A stretch of DNA of 64,000 nucleotides from Bartonella queenslandensis (GTDB lineage Bacteria; Pseudomonadota; Alphaproteobacteria; Rhizobiales; Rhizobiaceae), in contig NZ_NAAI01000007.1 of the NCBI RefSeq assembly GCF_018155095.1, forward strand, positions 53,674 through 117,673, written 5' to 3'. The first letter of the stretch is position 1; every line of letters starts with the position of its first letter. The notes below the pieces were generated by a model, which saw only the letters and a list, made by a program, of their open reading frames with translations, was not told the DNA's origin and searched no databases. The position numbers and the translations under genes are program-made. Shown in pieces: positions 18,026 to 28,723 of the stretch.

Positions 18026-19537
18026 TTATCCAACACTACCTTCAAGGCTAATGCCAATAAGTTTTTGCGCTTCGACAGCAAATTCCATGGGAAGTTTTTG
18101 AATAACCTCTTTTACAAAACCATTGACAATTAATGCAATAGCTTCTTCTTCTGGAATGCCTCTCTGCATAACATAAAAAAGTTGGTCATCAGAAATTTTT
18201 GATGTCGTGGCCTCATGTTCAAATTGAGCTGTGGCATTTTTTGCTTCAATATAAGGAACTGTGTGAGCACCACAATCATTCCCGATTAATAAACTATCAC
18301 ATTGCGTAAAGTTACGCGCATTTTTTGCTTTTCGATAAGCAGTGACTTGTCCTCGATAAGTGTTATTTGAAAAACCAGCAGAAATGCCTTTGGAAATAAT
18401 ACGACTAGATGTATTTTGCCCTAAATGAATCATTTTTGTACCGGAATCAATTTGTTGATGACCGTTTGCAACGGCGATAGAATAAAATTCTCCCCGCGCG
18501 TTATCACCACGCAGTAAGCAAGACGGATATTTCCAAGTAATCGCAGAACCAGTCTCAACTTGTGTCCATGAAATTTTAGAGTTATCACCTCGACAATCTC
18601 CACGCTTCGTCACAAAATTATAAATACCACCCTTTCCATCTTTATCGCCAGGGTACCAATTTTGTACTGTAGAATATTTAATTTCTGCATTTTCAAGGGC
18701 AATAAGCTCAACAACAGCAGCATGAAGTTGGTTTTCATCTCGTTGGGGTGCTGTACACCCTTCAAGATAAGAAACATAGGAATCTTCAGCTGCAATAATC
18801 AATGTTCGTTCAAATTGACCGGTATTGCGTTCATTAATCCTAAAATAGGTCGAAAGTTCCATAGGACAACGAACCCCTTTGGGAATGTAAACAAATGAAC
18901 CATCTGTAAAGACAGCTGCATTTAAGGCCGCATAATAATTATCACTTACAGGTACAACTGTTCCTAAATATTCTTTAATAAGCTTAGAATGTTCAATAAT
19001 CGCCTCTGAAATAGAGCAAAAAATTACACCCGCACGCGCCAATTCTTTTTTGAATGTTGTTACAACAGAAACAGAATCAAATACCGCATCAACAGCTACC
19101 TGCCCTGATGCGGACATACTATCATCAAAGGTAGAGGGATCAGATTGTTTTCTTACTCCTGCTAAAATCTCTTGTTCTTTAAGAGGAATACCAAGTTTTT
19201 CGTATGTTGCTAATAACTCAGGGTCCACTTCATCCAAAGATTTTGGTCCTGTATGATTTTTAGGGGCAGCATAATAATAAAGCTCCTGAAAATCAATTGG
19301 AGGATATTCAAGACGCGCCCAATGAGGTTCTTGCATTGTCAGCCAACGGCGATAAGCTTGTAAGCGCCATGTTAACATCCATTCAGGCTCATTTTTTTTA
19401 GCAGAAATAAATCTGATAATATCTTCATTCAAACCTTTCGGAGCTTTATCCGTTTTAATTTTCGTTTCAAAACCATATTTATATTGGTCAACATCTATCT
19501 TACGGACTTGGCGTATCGTTTCTTGTACTGCCGGCAT
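18026..19537 (-). CDS. sufB: Fe-S cluster assembly protein SufB
   Basis: A 503-residue scaffold subunit. Family-typical features are visible: [44 protein letters not shown] and the C-terminal block [32 protein letters not shown], which includes the cysteine and histidine used for cluster assembly. The ATG is preceded by TGGAGA. The upstream gap to the NifS-type gene is about 170 bp and could hold the operon promoter. Confidence 0.96.
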   Translation of the reverse strand: MPAVQETIRQVRKIDVDQYKYGFETKIKTDKAPKGLNEDIIRFISAKKNEPEWMLTWRLQAYRRWLTMQEPHWARLEYPPIDFQELYYYAAPKNHTGPKSLDEVDPELLATYEKLGIPLKEQEILAGVRKQSDPSTFDDSMSASGQVAVDAVFDSVSVVTTFKKELARAGVIFCSISEAIIEHSKLIKEYLGTVVPVSDNYYAALNAAVFTDGSFVYIPKGVRCPMELSTYFRINERNTGQFERTLIIAAEDSYVSYLEGCTAPQRDENQLHAAVVELIALENAEIKYSTVQNWYPGDKDGKGGIYNFVTKRGDCRGDNSKISWTQVETGSAITWKYPSCLLRGDNARGEFYSIAVANGHQQIDSGTKMIHLGQNTSSRIISKGISAGFSNNTYRGQVTAYRKAKNARNFTQCDSLLIGNDCGAHTVPYIEAKNATAQFEHEATTSKISDDQLFYVMQRGIPEEEAIALIVNGFVKEVIQKLPMEFAVEAQKLIGISLEGSVG

Positions 19538-19706
19538 AAATTTTCTCCATTTTTTGGCATCAAAAACCGGTAACTAACAGTCTTGTTTTTACAAGATTAA
19601 AGTTAAGCAAGTTATTTCCTAAGCTATAGGCAAAGTACGAAAATTTCAATAAAACTTATTTTATTTTTAAAATAATTCTAATTTTATAATTTTCTCATGA
19701 TGAATT

Positions 19707-20852
19707 TTATCCCTTTTTCTTGCTTATCATTTGAGAAAAAAACGATAGAAAATCATCAATATCTTCAGAGGTTGTATCACGTCCTATCGAGATGCGAATG
19801 GCACCATTTGGAACATGATACCCCATGGCTTCCAAAACTTTGCTTTGTTTTACTTTTCCCGAAGAACAAGCAGAACCAGCTGATACAGCAAAACCTTCTA
19901 AATCAAAAGCAATTTGCATTGTTTCAGCTTTTATATTTTTCACGGTGAAGTAAGTTGTATTTGGCAAACGTTGAACTCTTTTGCCAAATATTTCAATATC
20001 TTGACTTATTTTTTGCAGTCCATCTTCTAATTTACCACGTAAATATATTAACCGTTTAATTTCTTCTTGCGTGAAACAATCAGCCATTGCTGCCCCAAAA
20101 GCAGCAATAAGGAGTAATGATTCTGTTCCTCCACGAAGACCTCTTTCTTGTCCTCCTCCGATAATAAGAGGATGTGGCATGAGAAGGTTCCCACATGAAA
20201 CAAATGCACCAACTCCTTTAGGACCGCCAACTTTATGGGCAGAAAGTATAAAAAAGTCTCCTCCCAACTGATTAATATCAACAAAATTTTTATCTACATA
20301 TTGCGTCAAATCAACAATCAGAGTACCTCCTAAATTCCGAACAACAGCAGCTATTTCTTTTAACGGTTGAATAACACCAGTTTCACTATTTGCAGCTTGA
20401 ATAGCAACAAGAGGTAAACCTTTTGTCTTATCGTGAGCCTTTAAGAGTGATGTTAATTTATCTTGTTGAATAAGCCCATCTTGATCAACAGCAATAACAC
20501 TTATCAATTCTCTAGCAAAACGCCCTCCCTCTGCAACAGAGGGATGTTCAGTCGCTCCAAGGTAAAGATGAGAAAATTGAACCTTTGCATTCCCCATCGT
20601 GTAAAAGGGCGTTAACAAAGTCATTGCTGCTTCACTCGCTCCAGAGGTAAAGACAACGTTATCTGGATTTGTTTTAAGCTTTTCAGCGATTTGTCGACGC
20701 GCTTTTTGCAACAAAATTTTAGCCGCACGCCCTTCCTTATGAACGGATGATGGATTACCAAATATCTCTAAAGATTCCAGTAACGTCATCCGCGCCATTT
20801 TTTTGAGCGGTGTTGTTGCATTATGATCAAAATATCGGCGCTTTACAACCAT
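19707..20852 (-). CDS. NifS/IscS-type cysteine desulfurase
   Basis: A 381-residue group I cysteine desulfurase. YFDHNATTPLK opens the fold, the PLP lysine lies in FILSAHKVGGPKGVGAFV, and the catalytic cysteine is in the flexible loop SAGSACSSGKVKQSKVLEAMG. It sits upstream of sufB on the same strand, as in many Rhizobiales SUF clusters, giving the cluster two desulfurases of different classes. The ATG at 20852 was chosen over an upstream TTG at 20864; neither has a strong Shine-Dalgarno. No Rrf2/IscR regulator gene is seen next to it. Divergent from the alpha/beta hydrolase gene. Confidence 0.9.
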   Translation of the reverse strand: MVVKRRYFDHNATTPLKKMARMTLLESLEIFGNPSSVHKEGRAAKILLQKARRQIAEKLKTNPDNVVFTSGASEAAMTLLTPFYTMGNAKVQFSHLYLGATEHPSVAEGGRFARELISVIAVDQDGLIQQDKLTSLLKAHDKTKGLPLVAIQAANSETGVIQPLKEIAAVVRNLGGTLIVDLTQYVDKNFVDINQLGGDFFILSAHKVGGPKGVGAFVSCGNLLMPHPLIIGGGQERGLRGGTESLLLIAAFGAAMADCFTQEEIKRLIYLRGKLEDGLQKISQDIEIFGKRVQRLPNTTYFTVKNIKAETMQIAFDLEGFAVSAGSACSSGKVKQSKVLEAMGYHVPNGAIRISIGRDTTSEDIDDFLSFFSQMISKKKG

Positions 20853-21013
20853 TTTACATCGCAATCATTAATCTTATAAATTGATTGAAAAAATAGCGCA
20901 ATTTTCTTGAAAAGTGCACTAAAAAAAGAATATCTAATGATTATTTAAGAGATTCTATGGTAAAAGTCGACCAAAGACAATGAGAGCCTTTTATAGCATT
21001 TAAGGAGCATTTT

Positions 21014-21694
21014 ATGCCAGAAATTATTTTTAATGGTCCCGCAGGTCGGCTCGAAGGGCGTTATCAACCTTCACAACAAAAAAATGCGCCTATTGCGATC
21101 GTTTTGCATCCTCATCCCCAATTTGGTGGAACGATGAATCATAAAATTGTCTATGATCTCTTTTATATGTTCCAACAGCGTGGCTTTACAACTTTACGTT
21201 TTAACTTTCGTGGGATTGGTCGCAGTCAGGGAGAATTTGATTATGGAATAGGAGAACTTTCAGATGCAGCCGCGGCTCTCGATTGGGTGCAAACACAACA
21301 TCCAGACTCTAAAAATTGTTGGGTAGCGGGATATTCATTTGGAGCATGGATTGGGATGCAGCTCTTAATGCGTCGACCGGAAATTGAGGGATTTATTTCT
21401 GTTGCTCCTCAGCCTAACGTTTATGACTTTTCATTTCTTGCACCTTGTCCCTCCTCTGGGCTTATCATTCATGGTAGTATCGATAAAGTTGCCCCTCCAA
21501 AAGATGTTCAACTGCTTGTTGATAAATTAAAAACACAAAAAGGCATCATTATCACACAAGAAATACTGGAAGGAGCTAATCACTTTTTTAGTGGATATCA
21601 TGAAGAACTTATCGAACGATGTGCCCATTATTTGGATAACCATATCACCAATGAACTTCTCGCTCCTCCTTCTGAAATACTTTCACTCACTTAA
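21014..21694 (+). CDS. alpha/beta hydrolase
   Basis: A 226-residue compact alpha/beta hydrolase of the COG2945 type. The oxyanion region LHPHPQFGGTMNHK, the RFNFRGIGRSQGEFD segment and the nucleophile elbow GYSFGAW (serine at about residue 112) are clear. The acid and base are probably the Asp in IHGSIDKVAPP and the His in LEGANHFFSG. Small serine hydrolases of this kind act on esters, but the substrate is unknown. Excellent ribosome-binding site (AAGGAG, 7 bp before ATG). Confidence 0.85.
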   Translation: MPEIIFNGPAGRLEGRYQPSQQKNAPIAIVLHPHPQFGGTMNHKIVYDLFYMFQQRGFTTLRFNFRGIGRSQGEFDYGIGELSDAAAALDWVQTQHPDSKNCWVAGYSFGAWIGMQLLMRRPEIEGFISVAPQPNVYDFSFLAPCPSSGLIIHGSIDKVAPPKDVQLLVDKLKTQKGIIITQEILEGANHFFSGYHEELIERCAHYLDNHITNELLAPPSEILSLT

Positions 21695-22021
21695 GAAAAC
21701 ATGAAAAATTTATAAAAAAATCAGCAAAAATTATTTCTGATCATAATGAGGTTATTTCTTTTCAGACTGTATTTGCGACTTTTCTAAATTTTATTTTAAG
21801 AGAGAAATACGGATAAGAAAGATAATTTTTATCCTTATTTCTCTTAGTGTATCTTTTTAGCGTAAATAAGGAAATAACATCCGTATTATTATCTTCATGA
21901 TCAATATATCTGGTTCTCTTGTGATATGTGTGTCATTTATGGTAGATAAGACATTCATGATCCATTATATAATCGTCTATTATATAAATATAATGCCCTC
22001 TTAAATTAGGAAATTGACTCT
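21695..22021. other. intergenic region upstream of tyrS with a long inverted repeat
   Basis: About 330 bp. It contains an imperfect stem-loop at 21797-21846 (described separately) and, nearer tyrS, AT-rich TATATAAT-like sequences that could include the -10 region. AGGAAATTGACTCT precedes the GTG start of tyrS. No ORF seen. Confidence 0.5.
21797..21846 (+). repeat. imperfect inverted repeat / stem-loop downstream of the hydrolase gene
   Basis: The left arm reads TAAGAGAGAAATACGGAT and the reverse complement of the right arm reads TAAGAGAAATAAGGAT, giving an imperfect stem of about 16 pairs with a small bulge and a 16-nt loop. A short T-run (CTTTTT) follows about 10 nt later. It could be the terminator of the hydrolase gene or a structured leader element of tyrS. 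The distance to tyrS is about 175 bp. Confidence 0.5.
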
Positions 22022-23275
22022 GTGTTTGCCTTTAAATCTGATTTTTTACACATTATGAACGAACGTGGTTTTATCCACCAAATTTCGGATGAAAAAGGCT
22101 TAGATGATCTTTTTTCAAAAAAAACAGTAAGCGCTTATATTGGATTTGATCCGACAGCATCAAGCTTACATGCTGGAAGTCTTCTTCAAATTATGATGCT
22201 TTATTGGTTACAAAAAACAGGCCATCGCCCCATTGCTTTGATGGGCGGAGGGACAGGATTAATCGGTGATCCTTCTTTTAAAGATGAAGCACGACGACTT
22301 CTCACACAAGATGATATTGCTGCAAATATTAAGGGTATTAAAAAGGTATTTTCTAACTATTTGACATTCGGTGATCGAGAAACCGATGCTTGTATTGTGA
22401 ATAATGCTGAATGGTTGTGCAATTTAAACTACTTAGAATTTTTGCGTGATGTAGGAAAACATTTTTCTGTCAACCGTATGTTGTCGTTTGATTCTGTTAG
22501 ACTCAGACTTGAGCGTGAGCACTCTTTGTCCTTCTTAGAGTTTAATTATATGATTCTGCAAGCTTATGATTTTGTTGAACTTTATAAACGTTATGGCTTG
22601 CGTATGCAAATGGGAGGCTCTGATCAATGGGGAAACATTATTAACGGTATCGAATTGGGGCATCGTTTAGGAACACCGCAATTATATGCATTAACATCAC
22701 CCTTGCTGACAACCTCTTCCGGTGCCAAAATGGGGAAATCATTGAATGGTGCTGTTTGGCTTAATGCCGATATGCTTTCACCTTATCAATTTTGGCAATA
22801 TTGGCGTAATACAGAAGACGCTGATGTAACACGATTTTTAAAGCTCTATACCACATTACCGATGGATGAGATTCTCAAGCTTTCTCTATTACAAGGGATT
22901 GAAATTAACGAAGCAAAGAAAATTCTTGCAACAGAAATTACAGCAATGTTGCATGGGCGTGCTCTTGCCGATGCAGCCGCAGAAACTGCCCGTAAAACAT
23001 TTGAAGAAAAAACACTTGGAGAAAATCTTCCAACGGTTGAAATGAGTGCAATAGAATTAAAAACAGGTGCTGGATTGCTCTCTCTTTTAGTAAAAACAGG
23101 GCTTGCGAAATCTAACAGTGAAGCGCGCCGTCATATTCAAGGAGGAGGAATACGTGTTAATGATCAGATAATAAAGGACGAAACACAGCTTATTCTTGAA
23201 AAAGATGTCACAGCAGAAGGAATCATTAAACTTTCTTTTGGTAAGAAAAAACATGTATTGATTAAACCTCTATAA
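22022..23275 (+). CDS. tyrS: tyrosyl-tRNA synthetase
   Basis: A 417-residue class I aminoacyl-tRNA synthetase charging tRNA-Tyr. The HIGH-like motif is in [16 protein letters not shown], the tyrosine pocket is in [20 protein letters not shown], and the KMSKS equivalent is [14 protein letters not shown]-terminal S4 RNA-binding domain is visible ([23 protein letters not shown]). The annotated start is a GTG at 22022 with AGGA upstream; the ATG at 22055 is an alternative that would shorten the N-terminus by 11 residues. Confidence 0.95.
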   Translation: MFAFKSDFLHIMNERGFIHQISDEKGLDDLFSKKTVSAYIGFDPTASSLHAGSLLQIMMLYWLQKTGHRPIALMGGGTGLIGDPSFKDEARRLLTQDDIAANIKGIKKVFSNYLTFGDRETDACIVNNAEWLCNLNYLEFLRDVGKHFSVNRMLSFDSVRLRLEREHSLSFLEFNYMILQAYDFVELYKRYGLRMQMGGSDQWGNIINGIELGHRLGTPQLYALTSPLLTTSSGAKMGKSLNGAVWLNADMLSPYQFWQYWRNTEDADVTRFLKLYTTLPMDEILKLSLLQGIEINEAKKILATEITAMLHGRALADAAAETARKTFEEKTLGENLPTVEMSAIELKTGAGLLSLLVKTGLAKSNSEARRHIQGGGIRVNDQIIKDETQLILEKDVTAEGIIKLSFGKKKHVLIKPL

Positions 23276-23487
23276 TCTATTGATCTCATTCATTCTATAG
23301 ATTTTATATCCAAGATAGTCATGTTGCTTACGCTTTTTGCTCATTTTTTCATTTAATTTTTATGACAGAATAATTTTTACATGATAGCAAAAGATCTTTG
23401 AAATAAGTGTATTCTAGAAAGTTGAAACTTTATTCCTTCTCTGTATACTCGTCATTGATCTTTTCACTCAAAAAGAAAGATAAAAAA

Positions 23488-23973
23488 ATGACAAAATCGA
23501 TGAAAGGTACTTTTGCTCCTGATTTTAATTTGCCACGTGATGGAGGAGAAACAGTCTGTCTTTCTGGCTTTAAGGGCAAACCTGTTGTTTTATATTTTTA
23601 TCCCAAAGATGATACGAGTGGATGCACAAGTGAGGCTCTTGATTTCACACAGTTAAAGACGAAATTTGATGAAATCGGTGTTGCTGTTATTGGAATCTCT
23701 CCAGATAATGTAAAAAAACACGATAAATTTAAACAAAAGCATGGACTTGACGTTATCTTGGTGTCTGATGAAGAAAAAACAACCCTTGAAGCATATGGTG
23801 TTTGGGTGGAAAAAAGCATGTATGGACGCAAATATATGGGTGTTGAACGGAGCACTTTTTTAATTGATGCAAATGGAAAAATAGCAGAAGAATGGCGCAA
23901 AGTAAGCGTATCTGGACACGCTGAAAACGTTTTAGCTGCTGCAACGCTTTTACATCGTAATGATAGCATATAA
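23488..23973 (+). CDS. bcp: Bcp-type thiol peroxidase (peroxiredoxin)
   Basis: A 161-residue thioredoxin-fold peroxidase that reduces hydroperoxides. The peroxidatic site is FYPKDDTSGCTSEALDF, with the catalytic cysteine at about residue 46. The second cysteine found five residues later in E. coli Bcp is a leucine here, so the enzyme is of the variant without that resolving cysteine; Cys24 is the only other cysteine. The start was set at the ATG at 23488 rather than an upstream in-frame codon at 23407, because the former gives the standard family N-terminus and follows AAAGAAAGA. Confidence 0.92.
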   Translation: MTKSMKGTFAPDFNLPRDGGETVCLSGFKGKPVVLYFYPKDDTSGCTSEALDFTQLKTKFDEIGVAVIGISPDNVKKHDKFKQKHGLDVILVSDEEKTTLEAYGVWVEKSMYGRKYMGVERSTFLIDANGKIAEEWRKVSVSGHAENVLAAATLLHRNDSI

Positions 23974-24347
23974 ACGAGGGGTATATTGTACTTTGAAAAA
24001 CATCTCCCCAGTTGTTTTTATTTTTCCAAGGGATTTAATTTTCGCAATATGTTTGTTTTATAAGGATAAATAATCATTTACCATTAAGATCTTCGGATAT
24101 CGTAAATTTTTCTCATTTCAGTTCCTTCTTCTCTTGAATTGATTAAAAAAGTTTACCCGCTCCTGTCATAAGCAGACAAGGTATTGATTTATATAGTTAA
24201 TTTAGTAATTATTCATATTGAGTTAGAATCCCGAATAACGTAAGATTCTCTCATTTCAAATCTGTTTATCGTCAATCAATTAAAATCACTTGCTTCCACA
24301 CCACAAGCGGGGCTGGCGTATGGGTAAAATTGTATAAGAAAGGATTA
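23974..24347. other. intergenic region between bcp and the integrase remnant
   Basis: About 375 bp without a convincing ORF. A weak AT hairpin (AAAAACA ... TTGTTTTT, near 24000-24020) just after bcp might terminate it. Nothing else recognised; no tRNA that could have served as the integrase target is present. Confidence 0.4.
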
Positions 24348-24655
24348 AAAAATGGCTCTTATGAAGCGTCTTAATGCAAGATCTGTTGCAACACCCACGG
24401 GCTGGCAAATATAATGATGTATAATGATGGCGCTGGTTTGTTGCTCCATAAGCGTAAAGATGGAAGTGCTCAATGGCTTTATCGTTATCATTCATGGACG
24501 TCGTCGCGAAATGGGATTGGGTGCCTTAAGAAACGTTTCTTTAAAAAAAGCACGTGAATGTGCAAATCAATGGCGTTCTGTTTTATATGAAGGTCGTGCC
24601 CCTAAAGAGGGTGAGAAACAAAAACATGAGTCAATAAGCAGGATTAAATTGTGAG
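24348..24655 (+). pseudogene. degraded tyrosine-recombinase (integrase) N-terminal fragment
   Basis: Two reading frames together encode the start of a P4-type phage integrase. A MALMKRLNA opening is followed, after a frame break, by YNDGAGLLLHKRKDGSAQW-like and then IHGRRREMGLGALRNVSLKKARECANQW. This is the arm-type DNA-binding DUF4102 domain. The frame stops soon afterwards (SRIKL stop), and the catalytic Arg-His-Arg-Tyr domain is entirely missing. So it is a dead remnant of a past prophage or island integration. Confidence 0.8.
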
Positions 24656-24791
24656 AAGAGACTGTTAAAAAAGAACAAAGAAAACACCTCTTTAAACTTT
24701 TCACGTATCAAGGGCCATCGATATATTACAATATCAATAAAACGAATAGTTTAAGAAATAAATCTACACAGTTTGAGGGAGAGATATATCA

Positions 24792-25920
24792 TTAACGAAT
24801 ATCCTCAACTTCTTTGTCTTTTCCATAAATACGTTGAGAAAGTGCCGACTCTATAAATGCATCTAAGTTTCCATTAAGGACGGATTGTGGATCAGTATTT
24901 TCAATCCCTGTACGTAAGTCTTTTACAAGTTGATAAGGTTGAAGAACATAAGATCTAATTTGATGCCCCCATCCAATTTCTGTTTTAGAGGATTCAACAG
25001 CATTGGTCTCTTCTTCTCTTTTTTTGAGCTCTTCTTCATAAAGACGGGCACGTAACATAGACCAAGCCGTGGCGCGATTTTTATGCTGAGAACGCTCAGT
25101 TTGACACTGAACAACAATCCCCGTTTTTATATGTGTGATGCGAACGGCAGAATCTGTCGTATTAACATGTTGTCCTCCTGCTCCCGATGCACGATAAGTA
25201 TCAATACGCACATCTGCTTCTGAAACATCAACTTCAATATTGTCATCAATAACCGGATAAACCCAAATGCTTGCAAAAGAGGTATGGCGCTTTGCATTCG
25301 AATCAAATGGAGAAATTCGTACCAAGCGATGAACACCTGATTCTGTTTTTAATAATCCATAAGCATTATGCCCTTTTACAAGAATCGTCGCTGACTTTAT
25401 TCCCGCTTCTTCTCCATCATGAATTTCTAAAACTTCAACCTTCATTTCATGCTGTTCAGCCCAGCGCATATACATGCGTAAGAGCATAGAGGCCCAATCT
25501 TGACTTTCTGTTCCCCCTGCCCCAGCATGAACTTCCAAATAAGTATCATTGGGATCCGCCTCTCCTGAAAGAAGCACATCAATTTGCCTTTTATCGATCT
25601 CACTTTTAAGATTACGTATTGAATTTTCTGCATCAGCAATAATTTCAACATCATTTTCTTCTTCACCCATAGCGATGAGCTCAATGCATTCTTCAAGAGT
25701 TTTTGTAAATGATAAAAGAGCATTGATTGAATCATCAAGACGTTGACGCTCACGCATCATATCCTGCGCTTGTTGCGCATCATCCCATAATGATGGATCT
25801 TCGGCTTTTTGATTAAGATATTCGAGACGCTTTAGTGATTGATCCCAGTCAAAGATGCCCCCTTAGCAATTGAATTGCCTTCTGGATCTCATCAACTAAT
25901 GTTTCTATTTCTGCTCGCAT
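24792..25920 (-). CDS. prfB: peptide chain release factor 2, with programmed +1 frameshift
   Basis: A 375-residue product when decoded with a +1 shift. The ATG at 25920 opens a 23-codon leader ending in CTT followed by TGA (25851-25849). Immediately upstream is AGGGGG as an internal Shine-Dalgarno three bases before CTT, and C follows the TGA. This is the classic RF2 autoregulatory frameshift site; skipping the T gives GAC and a continuous frame to 24792. The main frame contains the GGQ motif (RASGAGGQHVN), needed for peptide release, and the RF2 DPSLW segment. RF2 recognises UAA and UGA; low RF2 promotes frameshifting and hence its own synthesis. Confidence 0.96.
25849..25866 (-). promoter_or_regulatory. 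prfB programmed +1 ribosomal frameshift site
   Basis: On the minus strand the sequence reads AGGGGG, CAT, CTT, TGA, C. The purine-rich stretch acts as an internal Shine-Dalgarno that pushes the ribosome forward while it pauses at the in-frame TGA. The slip is from CTT to TTT. The zero-frame peptide is only 23 residues, and only the +1 product has the release-factor domains. Confidence 0.95.
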
Positions 25921-26088
25921 AATTTAACACCGTATTTTTTACACTTTTTCTGGTTACGTCTCTTCGCTTTTTATACAAATTTAATAACTTCTATCAGAAA
26001 ATGGAAGGAGTTCATCATTCTATTTACAGGATCAACACTATAAAAAATAGATAAAAACCAAGACTCATAGCAAAAAAGATTTTGCCAG

Positions 26089-28554
26089 TTAATACAGCCC
26101 ACCTGTCCCACTTTCAAGGGCTTTATTGACTTGTGGAGAAGTGGTCACTGCAGGAACTCCTTCTTGAAAAGAATTTGTCCCTCCAATGACTTGATATATA
26201 TCAGCAGGACCAGTCCCTGGTTTAAATGCCTCTATAATGACATCGTGATCTCCTCTTTCCGCAAGCATCCCTGTTTTCCGATTAATTGGCATTAAAACCA
26301 TACCTTTTGGCATCTTAAAAGGAACATCTGGCTTGCCTTTAAGAGCATCCGCTATAAACTCACCAAAAATAGGTGCGGCTAATGAACTTCCTGTTCCATT
26401 ATACCCTAATGGAGCGGGTTGATCGTAGCCGACAAAAATACCAACGACAATGTCAGGAGTAAATCCCATAAACCAGACATCTTTAGAGTCATTGGTGGTT
26501 CCTGTTTTAGCGGCAATATGCCGATTAAGATAACGTAAACGCGCTGCAGTACCACGCTGAACAACACCTTCCATCATCGATGTAATTTGATAAGCCGTCA
26601 TAGGGTCAAGAACTTGATCTCTCTCATCAATCAATGTGGGTTCTTTTTGATTATTCCATGAATGTGTATTACAATTTTCACAAATACGATCATCATGACG
26701 ATAAATGGTCTTCCCATAACGGTCTTGAATTCGATCTATCAGAGAAGGTTTAATAGAGCGTCCTCCATTGGCAATAACGGAATAAGCCGTAACCATCCGT
26801 AGCACAGTTGTTTCAGCAGCTCCTAAAGCCATGGGAAGATAAGGCTGCAATTTATCGACTACACCAAAACGTTCTGCATATTCAGCAACAAGAGACATGC
26901 CCATATCATTGGCAAGCCGCACTGTCATAAGATTACGAGAATGCTCAATACCATAACGCAACGTTGAAGGTCCGGCAAAGGTACCACCATAATTTTTGGG
27001 TTGCCAGACTTCACCATTATATTGGCGAACTTCAATAGGGCCATCTAAAATAACAGATGCTGGTGTGTACCCGTTATCAAGTGCTGCTGCATAAACAATG
27101 GGTTTAAAAGCAGATCCCGGTTGACGATAGGCTTGGGTTGCGCGATTAAATTCTGATGCTGCAAAAGAAAAACCTCCCACCATTGCAAGAACTCGCCCCG
27201 TATGAGGTTCCATCGCAACAATTGCTCCTTCAACTTTTGGAATTTGTTGTAAACGATAAGTGTTGTTTGTATTGGGTAGCTTTTCAACAAAAATGACATC
27301 TCCAACTTGCAAAACATGAGCTAAGCTCTGAACAGTTTTTCGGTAACCATTTTCTTTCACAACATGAAATGCCCATCTTGAATCGGCTTCAGACAAGACA
27401 GCAATTTCGCGTTTTTTTGAGAGTATACCTGAAGCTTCACGCTGTGGCTGTAAACCAATCTCTATTTTATTTGGGTTTGCAGAAAGAACAACAGCTAAAC
27501 GCCATTCAGGAACATCACTTAACCCTGTGATATTGGCAAGCTCAGCCCCCCAATCATCTTTATTATCAATATGCGCATAAGCTCCACGCCATCCTTGTGC
27601 ATGATCAAATTTAATTAATCCATTGTGTAAGGCCTGTCGAGCAAGAATTTGCAAATTTGGATCAAGCGTTGTACGAATTGAAAGACCACCTTCATAAAGT
27701 GTTTTAGCCCCATAGCGATGCATTAAATGACGACGTACTTCTTCAGTAAAGTAATCAGCCGCAAAAACATAACTATCACTCCCGCGTATTGTCGCTCCTA
27801 AAGGCTTAGCTTTCGCTTTTTCACCTTGTTCACGCGTGACATACCCATTTGCAACCATCCGGTCTATAACCCAATTGCGCCGATCAATAGCACGCTGTGT
27901 ATTTTTAAATGGATCATAATTTGCTGGACCTTTCGGAAGAGAAGCTAAATATGCACATTGTTCTAGCGTCAGATCATTGACGGATTTATTGAAATAAGTC
28001 AAAGAAGCAGCAGCTATACCATAAGTACCACGACCCAAATAAATTTCATTGAGATAAAGCTCTAAAATATGATCTTTTGAGTAGGTTTTCTCAATACGCA
28101 TTGCTAAAATAGCTTCCTTAAATTTACGCTCTAACGTTGTTTCTGAACTTAAAAGAAAGTTTTTAGCGACTTGTTGCGTTATGGTGGATGCGCCCTCTGG
28201 ACGTCTTCCAGAACTAATATTACGAATATTATTGATCAAAGCTCGAGAAAGTCCTTCAGGATCTAAACCAAAATGACGATAAAAGTTTTTGTCTTCAGCC
28301 GAAATAAAAGCATTGATAACAAGTTTTGGAATTGATTGAATCGGCAAATAGAGGCGATGTTTTGTTGCAAACTCCGCCATCAGACGGCCATCAGAAGCAT
28401 GGACACGGGTCATTACTGGTGGCTCATAAAGTGAAAGAACTTCATAATCAGGAAGTGCATTTGCTCGACCACTCGTCATAACACCCCATGTTATTGCGCC
28501 ACAAAGTCCAGTAGCAACAAAAAAACGAAGAAGGTATCTTAAAAAAATCATCAT
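26089..28554 (-). CDS. mrcA: penicillin-binding protein 1A, bifunctional transglycosylase/transpeptidase
   Basis: An 821-residue class A PBP that polymerises and cross-links peptidoglycan in the periplasm. A short cytosolic tail and one membrane helix (residues about 8-28) come first. The glycosyltransferase domain follows with the catalytic Glu in SAEDKNFYRHFG (E87) and GASTITQQVAKNFLL. After a linker comes the transpeptidase domain: SxxK at S481-AFK, SxN at 539-541 (SRN), KTG at 683-685. All catalytic motifs are intact. It is adjacent to an N-acetylmuramoyl-L-alanine amidase on the same strand, giving a small cell-wall cluster. Confidence 0.95.
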   Translation of the reverse strand: MMIFLRYLLRFFVATGLCGAITWGVMTSGRANALPDYEVLSLYEPPVMTRVHASDGRLMAEFATKHRLYLPIQSIPKLVINAFISAEDKNFYRHFGLDPEGLSRALINNIRNISSGRRPEGASTITQQVAKNFLLSSETTLERKFKEAILAMRIEKTYSKDHILELYLNEIYLGRGTYGIAAASLTYFNKSVNDLTLEQCAYLASLPKGPANYDPFKNTQRAIDRRNWVIDRMVANGYVTREQGEKAKAKPLGATIRGSDSYVFAADYFTEEVRRHLMHRYGAKTLYEGGLSIRTTLDPNLQILARQALHNGLIKFDHAQGWRGAYAHIDNKDDWGAELANITGLSDVPEWRLAVVLSANPNKIEIGLQPQREASGILSKKREIAVLSEADSRWAFHVVKENGYRKTVQSLAHVLQVGDVIFVEKLPNTNNTYRLQQIPKVEGAIVAMEPHTGRVLAMVGGFSFAASEFNRATQAYRQPGSAFKPIVYAAALDNGYTPASVILDGPIEVRQYNGEVWQPKNYGGTFAGPSTLRYGIEHSRNLMTVRLANDMGMSLVAEYAERFGVVDKLQPYLPMALGAAETTVLRMVTAYSVIANGGRSIKPSLIDRIQDRYGKTIYRHDDRICENCNTHSWNNQKEPTLIDERDQVLDPMTAYQITSMMEGVVQRGTAARLRYLNRHIAAKTGTTNDSKDVWFMGFTPDIVVGIFVGYDQPAPLGYNGTGSSLAAPIFGEFIADALKGKPDVPFKMPKGMVLMPINRKTGMLAERGDHDVIIEAFKPGTGPADIYQVIGGTNSFQEGVPAVTTSPQVNKALESGTGGLY

Positions 28555-28723
28555 AAAAACGGCTATCGCTTTCTTAAGAATTGATTAAAGAAAAAATATG
28601 TTACTTCAATCACACCACGTGGATATCACCACAAGATTGAGATAAAGAAAATTTGTTTTTTATCTTTTATTTATACTAGGACATACAAAAATCCCATATT
28701 GATTACTCTATTTTCTCACAAAT

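Noticed and set aside
23273..23315. Hairpin AATCTAT ... ATAGATT after tyrS as a terminator
   Set aside because: Only 7 AT pairs with a long loop; too weak to support.
23488..23973. Missing resolving cysteine in Bcp as a novelty
   Set aside because: Variants lacking that cysteine are common in alphaproteobacterial Bcp proteins, so it is noted in the annotation but not as a finding.
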